Source: an uncultured Clostridia bacterium
GTDB lineage: Bacteria; Bacillota; Clostridia; Christensenellales; Pumilibacteraceae
DNA length: 13,250 nt
Assembly: GCA_934277845.1 (NCBI GenBank)
Contig: CAKQVV010000037.1
Coordinates: 1 to 13,250 of the forward strand
Direction: 5' to 3'
Of the stretch, positions 1 through 6,143 are shown in pieces; position 1 is the first letter of the stretch, and each line of letters opens with the position of its first letter. The notes under the pieces are model-generated. The model was not told where the DNA came from. It saw only the letters and a list, made by a program, of their open reading frames with translations, and ran no database searches. The translations under genes and the position numbers were made by a program.

Positions 1-914
1 AGTTTGGCAATAACTTCGTCAAGCGATTTTCTGCCCAGGTTTCTGACTTTAAGCATATCGTCTTCGCTTTTTTTAGTTAAATCCTCGACGGTATGGATGC
101 CCGCACGTTTAAGGCAGTTGTAACTGCGAACGGAGAGATCCATTTCCTCGATACTCATTTCCAAAATCTTGGTGTGCTTGTCGCCTTCGTTGCTGACGAG
201 AATTGTCGTACCGCTGAAAGTGTCGCTGAGGTCAACGAACAGTCTGATGTGTTCGCAGATCGCCTTTGCGGCGAGGCTGACTACTTCCTTTGCGGACAAC
301 GAACCGTCGGTCTTTACTTCGAGAGTGAGTTTATCGTAATCGATGCTCTGACCGACACGGGTGGACTCGACGCTGTAACTTGCCGCCTTCACGGGAGTGA
401 AGATCGAATCGATGGGAATATACCCGATCGGCTTGGACGAATCCTTGTTGTTGGCGGCAACGACGTAACCTCTGCCGCAACCCACCGACATTTCCATGTT
501 GAGTACGCCGCCCTCGTCAAGAGTGCAAATGTACATATCGGGGTTGAGGATAGTGATTTCGGGATCGCGCTCGATATCCGCGGCGGTAACTACACCGGGA
601 GTTTTTCTCTCGATTTTAAGAGTTTTTTTCAGCGATTTGTCGGCATACTCGGCTTTCAGATTAAGACCTTTCAGGTTGAGTATGATTTCCGCAACGTCCT
701 CTTTGACGCCGGGAATCGTGGAGAATTCGTGAGAGATGCCCTCGATGTTGATGCCGACCACAGCCGTGCCGGGAAGAGCCGACAGGAGCACGCGCCTCAA
801 AGCGTTTCCGAGCGTAATTCCGTAACCGCGTTCGAGAGGTTCTACTACGAACTTGCCCGATTTGTTATCGGCACTTTCCTCCAGTGTGATTCTAGGCGTT
901 TCGATTTCCATCAT
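1..914 (-). CDS. rpoA: RNA polymerase alpha subunit, 3' end cut off by the window edge
   Basis: Alpha subunit of DNA-directed RNA polymerase; its dimer scaffolds assembly of beta and beta', and its C-terminal domain contacts UP elements and activators. 304 codons are present with no stop; the family is usually near 315 residues, so about ten are missing. The N-terminal domain (about 1-230) carries the hallmark ERGYGITLGNALRRVLLS at about 28-45. The C-terminal domain (about 248 onward) has the helix-hairpin-helix region with SIEELDLSVRSYNCLKRAGI and VRNLGRKSLDEV. Two adjacent in-frame ATGs occur at 914 and 911; 914 is chosen because it sits closer to the AAGGAGA ribosome binding site. It is the fourth gene of the alpha operon, 42 nt after rpsD; rplQ would normally follow outside the window. 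Identity is certain from the motifs. Confidence 0.98.
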   Translation of the reverse strand, partial: MMEIETPRITLEESADNKSGKFVVEPLERGYGITLGNALRRVLLSALPGTAVVGINIEGISHEFSTIPGVKEDVAEIILNLKGLNLKAEYADKSLKKTLKIERKTPGVVTAADIERDPEITILNPDMYICTLDEGGVLNMEMSVGCGRGYVVAANNKDSSKPIGYIPIDSIFTPVKAASYSVESTRVGQSIDYDKLTLEVKTDGSLSAKEVVSLAAKAICEHIRLFVDLSDTFSGTTILVSNEGDKHTKILEMSIEEMDLSVRSYNCLKRAGIHTVEDLTKKSEDDMLKVRNLGRKSLDEVIAK

Positions 915-956
915 ATTTAATTATCTCCTTGTCTGAATTGCTGAAAAGCAACCTGA

Positions 957-1577
957 TTACTTGGAATACAACTCGATGATAAGCTGTTCGTTAATGTTAA
1001 GGTCGATATCCTCGCGTTTCGGGTTGTCGAGGATTTTGCCGGTGAAGTTCTCGGTATCGAACTCTACCCATTTCGGCATAACGATCTTCGCGCCGCGAAG
1101 TTCCTTGAACAATGCGTTATCTTTCTTGTTTTCCTTTACGGCGATAACGTCGCCGGGTTTAACCTGATAACTCGGTATGTCGACGGTCTTGCCGTTCACG
1201 GTGATGTGACCGTGATTGACGACCTGACGGCTCTGAGCGCGGCTGGAGCCTATACCCATGCGGTAGACGACGTTGTCAAGACGCTTTTCGATGAGCGCAA
1301 GCATGTTCTCGCCGGTGACGCCGCTCAGGCGTTCTGCCTCTTCGTAATAAGCGCGGAACTGTTTTTCGAGCAATCCGTAAGCGCGTTTAACTTTCTGTTT
1401 CTCACGAAGCTGGACGTTGTATTCGGACGCTTTCTTTCTCGTAACGCCGTGCATGCCGGGGGCTACGGGACGACGATCCATCGCGCATTTTTTAGTGGTG
1501 CAACGCTCGCCTTTAAGGAACAATTTCGAACCTTCGCGTCTGCAAAGTTTGCAATCTGCGTTAGTATATTTAGCCAT
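957..1577 (-). CDS. rpsD: 30S ribosomal protein S4 (zinc-binding form)
   Basis: S4 (uS4) binds 16S rRNA early and starts 30S body assembly; with S5 it also guards decoding accuracy. 206 residues, normal length. The N-terminal domain has four cysteines, C9, C12, C26 and C31, in the C+ pattern that binds zinc. The S4 RNA-binding fold starts near 95, with RLDNVVYRMG and SRAQSRQVVNHGHITVNGK. The start at 1577 has an AGGAGA site upstream; the gap from rpsK is 15 nt. In many bacteria S4 is the autogenous repressor of the operon it lies in; its presence directly downstream of a long leader before rpsM makes such control possible here, but this is inference. In Bacillus rpsD is a separate gene, so its place in the alpha operon fits Clostridia better. 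Confidence 0.98.
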   Translation of the reverse strand: MAKYTNADCKLCRREGSKLFLKGERCTTKKCAMDRRPVAPGMHGVTRKKASEYNVQLREKQKVKRAYGLLEKQFRAYYEEAERLSGVTGENMLALIEKRLDNVVYRMGIGSSRAQSRQVVNHGHITVNGKTVDIPSYQVKPGDVIAVKENKKDNALFKELRGAKIVMPKWVEFDTENFTGKILDNPKREDIDLNINEQLIIELYSK

Positions 1578-1592
1578 TGTCTGTTTCTCCTA

Positions 1593-1979
1593 TTATACTC
1601 TTCTGCGCTTGGGCGGACGGCAACCGTTGTGCGGGATAGGCGACACGTCGGTAATAGCCGTAACTGCAATGCCTACGGTCTCGAGCGCGCGGATCGTGGA
1701 TTCGCGTCCCGAACCGGGGCCCTTGACGAATACTTCGACCGAGCGGATACCGTGTTCTTTCGCAACCGCAGCCGCTTTTTCGCAAGCCTGCTGAGCCGCA
1801 AACGGGGTGCTCTTTCTCGAACCTCTGAAACCGAGCGCGCCCGCGCTGCAAGCGGAAATAGCGTTGCCCTGTTCGTCGGTAAAGGTTATCAGCGTGTTGT
1901 TGAAAGACGCGTGAATATGAACCTGACCTTTATCTATATTCTTGGTCACTCTTTTCTTAGTAGTTTTCTTAACTGCCAT
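1593..1979 (-). CDS. rpsK: 30S ribosomal protein S11
   Basis: S11 (uS11) sits on the platform of the 30S subunit and helps form the mRNA exit region near the anti-Shine-Dalgarno end of 16S rRNA. 128 residues, typical. Visible family signatures are HIHASFNNT at 21-29, GPGSGRES at 87-94 and the basic C-terminal HNGCRPPKRRRV at 117-128. The N-terminus is lysine rich, as in Gram-positive homologues. The ATG at 1979 follows a modest GGGAG site, and the gene starts 17 nt after the rpsM stop. The rpsM-rpsK-rpsD-rpoA order is the standard alpha operon. Confidence 0.98.
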   Translation of the reverse strand: MAVKKTTKKRVTKNIDKGQVHIHASFNNTLITFTDEQGNAISACSAGALGFRGSRKSTPFAAQQACEKAAAVAKEHGIRSVEVFVKGPGSGRESTIRALETVGIAVTAITDVSPIPHNGCRPPKRRRV

Positions 1980-1996
1980 AGTCGTTACACTCCCGA

Positions 1997-2374
1997 TTAC
2001 TTCGTCGCTTTCTTAGCGCGTCCGACGGTACGCTTCGGTCCCTTGCGGGTGCGCGCGTTCTGCTTGGTGCTCTGACCGCGGACGGGCAGACCTTTACGAT
2101 GTCTTACGCCGCGATAGCAACCGATTTCCATAAGTCGCTTGATATTAAGCGCAACTTCACGATGAAGGTCGCCTTCGACGACGACGTTATGCTCGATATA
2201 CGTGCGGAGCGCGTTTTCCTGCTCTTCGGTGAGGTCCTTGACGCGAACGTCGGGGCTGACACCGGTTTCCTGTAAAATCTTGTTTGCCAGAGGACGACCG
2301 ATACCGTAGATATAGGTAAGACCGATTTCTACGCGTTTCTCTCTCGGCAAATCAATACCAGCAATTCTTGCCAC
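1997..2374 (-). CDS. rpsM: 30S ribosomal protein S13 (GTG start)
   Basis: S13 (uS13) lies in the head of the 30S subunit, forms bridges to the 50S subunit and touches the P-site tRNA through its basic C-terminal tail. 125 residues, normal. Signatures are the N-terminal MARIAGIDLPREKRVEIGLT, the helix-hairpin-helix YIYGIGRP at 21-28, and RHRKGLPVRGQSTKQNARTR from 91, followed by a lysine-rich tail. The start codon is GTG, not ATG; AAAGGAG lies 9 nt upstream at 2384-2390, and the family N-terminus matches exactly from this codon. It is the first gene of the alpha operon and is preceded by 290 nt without a gene, unlike the tight spacing elsewhere. Confidence 0.98.
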   Translation of the reverse strand: MARIAGIDLPREKRVEIGLTYIYGIGRPLANKILQETGVSPDVRVKDLTEEQENALRTYIEHNVVVEGDLHREVALNIKRLMEIGCYRGVRHRKGLPVRGQSTKQNARTRKGPKRTVGRAKKATK

Positions 2375-2415
2375 TGTTGTTGACTCCTTTGAATTTTTAA
2401 ATAGAAATATGTTTT

Positions 2416-2444
2416 ATTATATAGAAACGAACGAAGTTTTTGCC
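2416..2444 (-). promoter_or_regulatory. possible alpha-operon promoter before rpsM
   Basis: Reading the minus strand, a perfect TATAAT -10 box occupies 2416-2421, in an AT-rich stretch 42 nt before the rpsM start codon. At a 17-nt spacing the -35 position holds only GGCAAA, a poor match to TTGACA, so the promoter is plausible but not convincing. An alternative, TTGACG at 2489-2494 with CAGATT 17 nt downstream, has a good -35 and a weak -10. If the first is used, the transcript leader would be only about 35 nt. Confidence 0.4.
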
Positions 2445-2618
2445 GCTATGGAATGTTAGCCGCAAAATCTGTCCGCGTTTGTTTTCCGCGTCAATTCCGG
2501 GAAACTTCCGGGACGAAAGCCTGAACGAATACTTTCGCGCAAAGCCCTGCGCTCCCGCACGACAGCCGTAGTATCCGCCGGCTGAACCGCCGAACAGAAA
2601 TCGCGTAATAGCCCGACA

Positions 2619-2642
2619 GCCCGAACGGATTTCCGTTTGGGC
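2619..2642. repeat. inverted repeat in the rpmJ-rpsM leader
   Basis: Plus-strand arms GCCCGAACGG (2619-2628) and CCGTTTGGGC (2633-2642) flank the loop ATTT. The plus-strand RNA would pair at all ten positions, one of them a G-U wobble; the minus-strand RNA would have one A-C mismatch at that place. It begins 22 nt after the rpmJ stop. No T-run follows on either strand, so it is not a standard intrinsic terminator. Confidence 0.6.
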
Positions 2643-2664
2643 CAGCGGGATGAACGCGCGTTTA

Positions 2665-2781
2665 TTAACCTTGTCTTTGTTTATGGTTGGGGTACTTGGA
2701 GCAAATAACCATAACCTTGCCGTGACGTTTGATGACCTTGCATTTATCGCACATAGGCTTAACAGAAGATCTGACTTTCAT
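2665..2781 (-). CDS. rpmJ: 50S ribosomal protein L36
   Basis: L36 (bL36) is the smallest 50S protein; it folds round one zinc ion and sits at the base of the stalk region on 23S rRNA. 38 residues, beginning MKVRSSVKPMCDKCKVIKRH and ending HKQRQG. Zinc ligands are C11, C14, C27 and H33, so this is the C+ form. Most Gram-positive versions have 37 residues; the extra one here falls between C27 and H33, the same spacing as in the 38-residue E. coli protein, so it is not abnormal. AAAGGAG overlaps the end of infA, and the gene starts 11 nt after the infA stop. It ends the KOW-infA-rpmJ group and is followed by the long leader of rpsM. Confidence 0.97.
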   Translation of the reverse strand: MKVRSSVKPMCDKCKVIKRHGKVMVICSKYPNHKQRQG

Positions 2782-2792
2782 GATGAACTCCT

Positions 2793-3014
2793 TTAATTTT
2801 TGTTTCTGTAAGTGATTCTGCCCTTGGTGATATCGTAAGGCGACATTTCGATCTTAACGGTATCTCCTTCGAGAATCTTGATATAGTGCATTCTGATTTT
2901 GCCGGAAATGGTACAGGTAACGATGTGTCCGTTGGACAACTTTACCTTGAACATTGCGTTACGCAAACATTCTACGACCGTGCCTTCGGCTTCGATATTA
3001 TCGTCTTTCGGCAT
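2793..3014 (-). CDS. infA: translation initiation factor IF-1
   Basis: IF-1 binds the 30S A site during initiation and works with IF-2 and IF-3. 73 residues, one more than usual, a single OB fold (S1-like). Recognisable segments are NIEAEGTVVECLRNAMFKVK at 6-25, GKIRMHYIKILEGDTVKIEM around 38-57 and SPYDITKGRITYR at 58-70. The ATG at 3014 is preceded by GGGAGGG and follows the KOW-gene stop by 9 nt. Lying between the KOW gene and rpmJ is the usual Gram-positive arrangement. Probably transcribed from the promoter at 3282-3311 as well as by read-through from upstream. Confidence 0.98.
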   Translation of the reverse strand: MPKDDNIEAEGTVVECLRNAMFKVKLSNGHIVTCTISGKIRMHYIKILEGDTVKIEMSPYDITKGRITYRNKN

Positions 3015-3023
3015 ACGCCCTCC

Positions 3024-3251
3024 CTAGATCGATTTAACGATTTTTTCCACGGCTTTGTCGGTAATCTTCACGGGAATTTCGCACTCCCGGATTACTTCGA
3101 GATGCTTGATTCTTTTCAGCTTCGGATTATCGAGTTTACGGTACTTGCCGTCGACGACGAGAACAAAGTCATCGTTCACCTTCGACAACACGACGTACAC
3201 TCTGTCGGTATCGTGTCCTTTTAGACTCTTTACGATATAACCTTCCTTCAA
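3024..3251 (-). CDS. KOW-domain RNA-binding protein, L14e-like (TTG start)
   Basis: A 75-residue protein of the short KOW-domain family related to the eukaryotic/archaeal ribosomal L14e group; genes of this kind lie between map and infA in many Gram-positive bacteria. The sequence opens with the KOW-like stretch KEGYIVKSLKGHDTDRVYVV and continues LVVDGKYRKLDNPKLKRIKH, both typical of a small beta-barrel that binds RNA; the C-terminal 20 residues look helical and charged. The start is taken as TTG at 3251, because AAGGTGG sits 7 nt upstream (3259-3265) and the family N-terminus begins there. An ATG further up at 3293 would add 14 residues unlike the family and lies upstream of the predicted transcription start. 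RNA target and function are unknown; an association with ribosomes or their assembly is inferred only from fold and neighbours. Confidence 0.88.
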   Translation of the reverse strand: MKEGYIVKSLKGHDTDRVYVVLSKVNDDFVLVVDGKYRKLDNPKLKRIKHLEVIRECEIPVKITDKAVEKIVKSI

Positions 3252-3258
3252 AATGCAC

Positions 3259-3265
3259 CCACCTT
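3259..3265 (-). promoter_or_regulatory. ribosome binding site deciding the TTG start of the KOW gene
   Basis: AAGGTGG on the minus strand, 7 nt before the TTG at 3251. No comparable site precedes the ATG at 3293, which also overlaps the promoter region. This supports the shorter 75-residue product. Confidence 0.75.
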
Positions 3266-3281
3266 GTAAACCGCAAATATT

Positions 3282-3311
3282 ATTATAACACAACTTATGC
3301 CCGTTTGTAAA
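3282..3311 (-). promoter_or_regulatory. sigma-A-type promoter for KOW gene-infA-rpmJ
   Basis: On the minus strand, TTTACA (3306-3311) matches the -35 consensus at five of six positions, and TATAAT (3282-3287) is a perfect -10, separated by 18 nt. The -10 is also extended: TG lies one base upstream of it (TGT then TATAAT). Transcription should begin near 3275, giving a leader of about 24 nt with the ribosome binding site in it. It is the best promoter I can see in the window and lies in the 111-nt map-KOW spacer. Confidence 0.8.
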
Positions 3312-3362
3312 GTATTTTTATAGGGTTAATTTTTTCACCGCCGCTTTCGACCAGAGGTAATT

Positions 3363-4109
3363 TTACAGGGTTAAAATTTCGGGTTCGCCGTCGGTGACGA
3401 GAATCGTGTTTTCATAGTGCGCGCTCGGCTTGCCGTCCAGCGTTCTGCACGTCCAGCCGTCGCCTTTGTCGATAAAAACTTTGAAAGTTCCGAGATTGAC
3501 CATGGGTTCGACCGCGAGCGTGTAGTTTTTTTTGAGCATAACGCCGGTGCCTGCCGCGCCGAAGTTCGGAATCGACGGATCTTCGTGGACACGTCTGCCG
3601 ATCCCGTGACCGGTCATTACGCGCACGACCGAAAAGCCGTTGCTTTCGACATAACTCTGGATTGCGTGGGAAAGATCGCCTAAGCGTCTGCCCGCACGAG
3701 CGTTTTTGATGCCCTCGAAGAAACTTTGTCTGGTCACGTCGATAAGCCGCTGCTTTTCTCCGTCTATCTTGCCGACCGCGAATGTTCTCGCCGCGTCGCC
3801 GTTGAATCCGCCGTAAGCGGCTCCGACGTCGATACTCACGATTTCGCCCTCGGTAAGTTTTCTTGCCGACGGGATTCCGTGAACGACTATGTCGTCGATA
3901 GAGATGCAGGCGGAAGCCGGGAACCCGTACAAATGCTTGAAGTTAGGCGTGCCGCCCTGCGTCCTGATGAAGTCCTCGATTATTTCGTCGAGTTCCTGCG
4001 TGGACACACCCGGAACTACGTACTTCTCGATCATTTTGAGAACGTCGCCGGTGATCCGGCACGCAACGCGCATTTTTTCGAGATCCGCGTCGCTTTTTAC
4101 GGTAATCAT
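3363..4109 (-). CDS. map: methionine aminopeptidase, type I
   Basis: Removes the N-terminal methionine from nascent proteins after deformylation when the second residue is small; a cytosolic dinuclear metal enzyme of the pita-bread fold. 248 residues, the normal type I length with no inserted domain and no N-terminal zinc or SH3 region. The five metal ligands are all present: D94 (in SIDVGAAYGGF), D105 (NGDAARTF), H168 (TGHGIGRRVHEDP), E201 (AVEPMV) and E233 (HYENTILVT); the substrate-binding histidine is H77 in VVHGIPS. The ATG overlaps the adk stop by 4 nt (ATGA), suggesting translational coupling. The secY-adk-map order is the standard Gram-positive one. It should be active. Confidence 0.98.
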   Translation of the reverse strand: MITVKSDADLEKMRVACRITGDVLKMIEKYVVPGVSTQELDEIIEDFIRTQGGTPNFKHLYGFPASACISIDDIVVHGIPSARKLTEGEIVSIDVGAAYGGFNGDAARTFAVGKIDGEKQRLIDVTRQSFFEGIKNARAGRRLGDLSHAIQSYVESNGFSVVRVMTGHGIGRRVHEDPSIPNFGAAGTGVMLKKNYTLAVEPMVNLGTFKVFIDKGDGWTCRTLDGKPSAHYENTILVTDGEPEILTL

Positions 4110-4726
4110 TTTTTGAGCGCCTCGGTAATTTCGCCGAATACTTCTTCGATTTTATTCATGCCGTTGACGCTCACGAGTTTACCCTGTTTTGAATAGTAGT
4201 CGATGAGCGGCGCGGTGGACGCGGTGTAAACTTTGAGGCGATTTGCCACGGTTTCGGGCTTGTCGTCGTCGCGGTGCATAAGTTTGCCGCCGCACTTCGA
4301 GCAGTCGTCGTCCTTTTTGGTGGAAACGTGATAACTTTCGCCGCATTTCGAGCATACGCGTCTGCCGGTAAGACGATCGGAAAGAGCGTCGAGATCGACG
4401 TCGATATTGATTACCGTGTCGATATCCGCGATCTTATCGAGGGCTTCGGCTTGCGCCAGCGTTCTCGGAAAACCATCGAGGAGATAACCGTTTTTCGCGT
4501 CGTCCTCGAGAAGGCGAAGCCTTACGATTTCGACGGTTACTTCGTCCGGAACGAGTTGACCTTTGTCGATATACGATTTAGCCGTAATACCGATGGGGGT
4601 TTGTTCTTTGATGTTCTTTCTGAAAATGTCACCGGTGGAAATGTGCGGAATGCCGTACTTTTCCGCGATGCGAACTGCCTGCGTGCCTTTACCGGCGCCG
4701 GGTGCTCCCAACAAAATCAAATTCAT
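4106..4726 (-). CDS. adk: adenylate kinase with a zinc-type LID
   Basis: Catalyses ATP + AMP = 2 ADP and balances cellular adenylates. 206 residues. The P-loop is GAPGAGKGTQ at 7-16; the AMP-binding part includes STGDIFRK at 30-37 and DGFPRTLAQAEAL at 84-96. The LID (about 120-160) has C125, C128, C142 and C145, the Cys4 zinc site of many Gram-positive enzymes, but with 13 residues between the two pairs; the Bacillus LID has a longer connection, which accounts for part of the shorter total length (Bacillus about 217). A LID arginine is in GRRVCSKC. The ATG at 4726 has AAAGGAC 5 nt upstream, following an A-run. It is separated from secY by a 103-nt structured spacer and overlaps map by 4 nt. 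Confidence 0.98.
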   Translation of the reverse strand: MNLILLGAPGAGKGTQAVRIAEKYGIPHISTGDIFRKNIKEQTPIGITAKSYIDKGQLVPDEVTVEIVRLRLLEDDAKNGYLLDGFPRTLAQAEALDKIADIDTVINIDVDLDALSDRLTGRRVCSKCGESYHVSTKKDDDCSKCGGKLMHRDDDKPETVANRLKVYTASTAPLIDYYSKQGKLVSVNGMNKIEEVFGEITEALKK

Positions 4727-4829
4727 AATTCGTCCTTTTTTCCGACCGAAGCCACGCCCCGCGCACAGTCTCTTCCCTGCCCGGGAAAGCGCTGCGGCGC
4801 ACGGAACGCGGCCTGATCGGACAATCCTT
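4727..4829 (-). other. GC-rich foldable spacer between secY and adk
   Basis: A 103-nt gap with no gene. On the minus strand CCGATCAGGCC (plus 4810-4820) can pair with GGCTTCGGTCGG (plus 4742-4753) as an 11-bp stem with one bulged C and two G-U pairs, closing a loop that holds two small hairpins: GCGC / GCGC and TTCCC / GGGAA (loop GGGCA). The closing stem ends just before an A-run and the adk ribosome binding site. No T-run follows, so it is not a terminator, and I see no -10 box. A role in mRNA processing or adk translation control is inference. Confidence 0.5.
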
Positions 4830-6143
4830 TTACTTTAAGAAACCCTTATACTGCTTCATCATCAACTGACTTTCGAGTTGCTTGTCGAATTCGAGAGCAA
4901 CGGACACGACGATCAACATACCGGTCGCGCTGAGCGCGTTGACGAGCGTCGAGTCGAGAACCAGCGAGAAGATAAGCGACGGAACGATCGCGATGAACGC
5001 AAGGTAGATCGCGCCGAACAGCGTTATTCTCTTGGATATTCTGACGAGATACTCGTAGGTAGGTTTGCCGGGTCTGATGCCGGGAATGAATCCGCCGTAC
5101 TGCTGAATGTTGCGGGCGACTTCCTCGGGGTTGAACTGGATCTGCGCATAGAAGTAGCAGAAGAACAGAATGAGAAGACCGACGCACACGCTGTAGATAG
5201 GCGTGCCGCTGCCGAGCCACTTTACCCACCAGGCGTAGAAGTTCTGCGCGCCTTCGCCGGTGTTGATAAACATCTGGGCGATAAGCTGCGGGAAAGTAAT
5301 GATCGCGGTTGCGAAGATGATGGGGAGAACGCCGCTGGCGTTGACTTTGAGCGGAATGTAGGTACTCTGTCCGCCGTACTGCTTTCTGCCCTTGATCTGC
5401 TTTGCGTACTGAACGGGGATCTTGCGTTCGGCGAGGTCCACGAACACGATAAGCGCGAAGATGACGATAACCATCAGTACGAATCCGAGAAGTTCCCAGA
5501 TAGCGGTCTGGCTGCCGCCGATCGCCTCGGTGAACTTGGCGATGATGGACAAGCCTGCGCTTGCGAGGATACCGACGAAGATGAGGAGCGAAATACCGTT
5601 GCCCATGCCGTTCTCGGTGATGCGCTCGCCCAGCCAAAGGGTGAACATCGAGCCCGCGATAAGCATGACGGCGACGAAAATGCCGACCATCCACTTTTCG
5701 GTGAGAATTCCGCTGAAAATAGCGGTTTCGAGTCCGTCCTGATTAGCCCAGCTGACGGTGATCGCGGTCGCCTGAGCGATGGCGAGGATCAGCGTGGCAT
5801 ATCTGGTGATTTTGGTAAGTTTTTTTCTGCCTTCCCCGCCCTGCTTGGAAAGTCTTTCCAATGACGGAATAGCGACGGTGAGAAGTTGAATGATGATGGA
5901 AGCGTTAATGTAGGGGGAAATGCCTATTGCGAGGAACGCGCCGTTAGCGAGCGCGCCGCCCGTAATGGATGACAAGAGCGTGAGCAACGAGTCGTTACCG
6001 GTAACGGAACTGTTTACTGCCGCGCTGATGCCGGGGACGGGAAGCCAGCAACCGATGCGATACACGAAGAGCAGAGCGAGCGTAATGAGCATCTTCTTTC
6101 TGACGTCCTTGTTCTTGAAAGCATTTGCCAACGTATGAAACAT
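4830..6143 (-). CDS. secY: protein translocase subunit SecY
   Basis: Channel-forming subunit of the SecYEG translocon in the cytoplasmic membrane; exports unfolded proteins with SecA and inserts membrane proteins with SRP/FtsY. 437 residues with ten hydrophobic segments, the family norm. TM1 is near 18-38; the cytosolic loop has GGEGRKKL at 102-109; LGERITENGMGNGIS is at 161-175; and the loop before TM7 has ERKIPVQYA at 239-247. The conserved arginine of the cytosolic C5 loop, needed for SecA-driven transport, is R367 in PGIRPGKPT. The ATG shares one base with the rplO stop (TAATG), so translation is probably coupled; AGAGGTG lies upstream. Last gene of the classical spc operon. Confidence 0.99.
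   Translation of the reverse strand: MFHTLANAFKNKDVRKKMLITLALLFVYRIGCWLPVPGISAAVNSSVTGNDSLLTLLSSITGGALANGAFLAIGISPYINASIIIQLLTVAIPSLERLSKQGGEGRKKLTKITRYATLILAIAQATAITVSWANQDGLETAIFSGILTEKWMVGIFVAVMLIAGSMFTLWLGERITENGMGNGISLLIFVGILASAGLSIIAKFTEAIGGSQTAIWELLGFVLMVIVIFALIVFVDLAERKIPVQYAKQIKGRKQYGGQSTYIPLKVNASGVLPIIFATAIITFPQLIAQMFINTGEGAQNFYAWWVKWLGSGTPIYSVCVGLLILFFCYFYAQIQFNPEEVARNIQQYGGFIPGIRPGKPTYEYLVRISKRITLFGAIYLAFIAIVPSLIFSLVLDSTLVNALSATGMLIVVSVALEFDKQLESQLMMKQYKGFLK

Larger units (their letters stand above)
2375..2664 (-). other. 290-nt non-coding leader between rpmJ and rpsM
   Basis: This is by far the largest gap in the cluster. I see no gene in it: no open frame with a ribosome binding site or recognisable product. 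It contains an inverted repeat at 2619-2642 (arms GCCCGAACGG and CCGTTTGGGC on the plus strand), a perfect 5-bp stem at 2537-2552 (GCGCA / TGCGC), two copies of TTCCGGGA at 2495-2502 and 2506-2513, and two copies of TCCGCGT near 2472 and 2485. The rpsM-proximal 60 nt is AT-rich and includes a perfect TATAAT. None of the hairpins is followed by a T-run in the direction of transcription. Role as promoter region plus r-protein leader RNA is inferred from position. Confidence 0.6.

Noticed and set aside
93..920. Plus-strand open frame opposite rpoA (275 codons)
   Set aside because: Antisense to a gene with unmistakable alpha-subunit motifs; no family signal of its own.
1206..2075. Plus-strand open frame running opposite rpsD, rpsK and part of rpsM
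   Set aside because: It spans three well-defined minus-strand genes and their spacers; composition typical of a shadow frame.
2619..2642. Intrinsic terminator after rpmJ
   Set aside because: The inverted repeat is good but no T-run follows in either direction, and the minus-strand RNA has a mismatch in the stem.
2665..2781. Extra residue in L36 as an anomaly
   Set aside because: The 38-residue length and the C27 to H33 spacing match the E. coli protein, so it is within normal variation.
4878..5864. Long open frame on the plus strand opposite secY (about 328 codons)
   Set aside because: It lies wholly antisense to secY, is full of charged residues with no family resemblance, and has no convincing ribosome binding site. 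GC-rich third positions of the real gene create such shadows.
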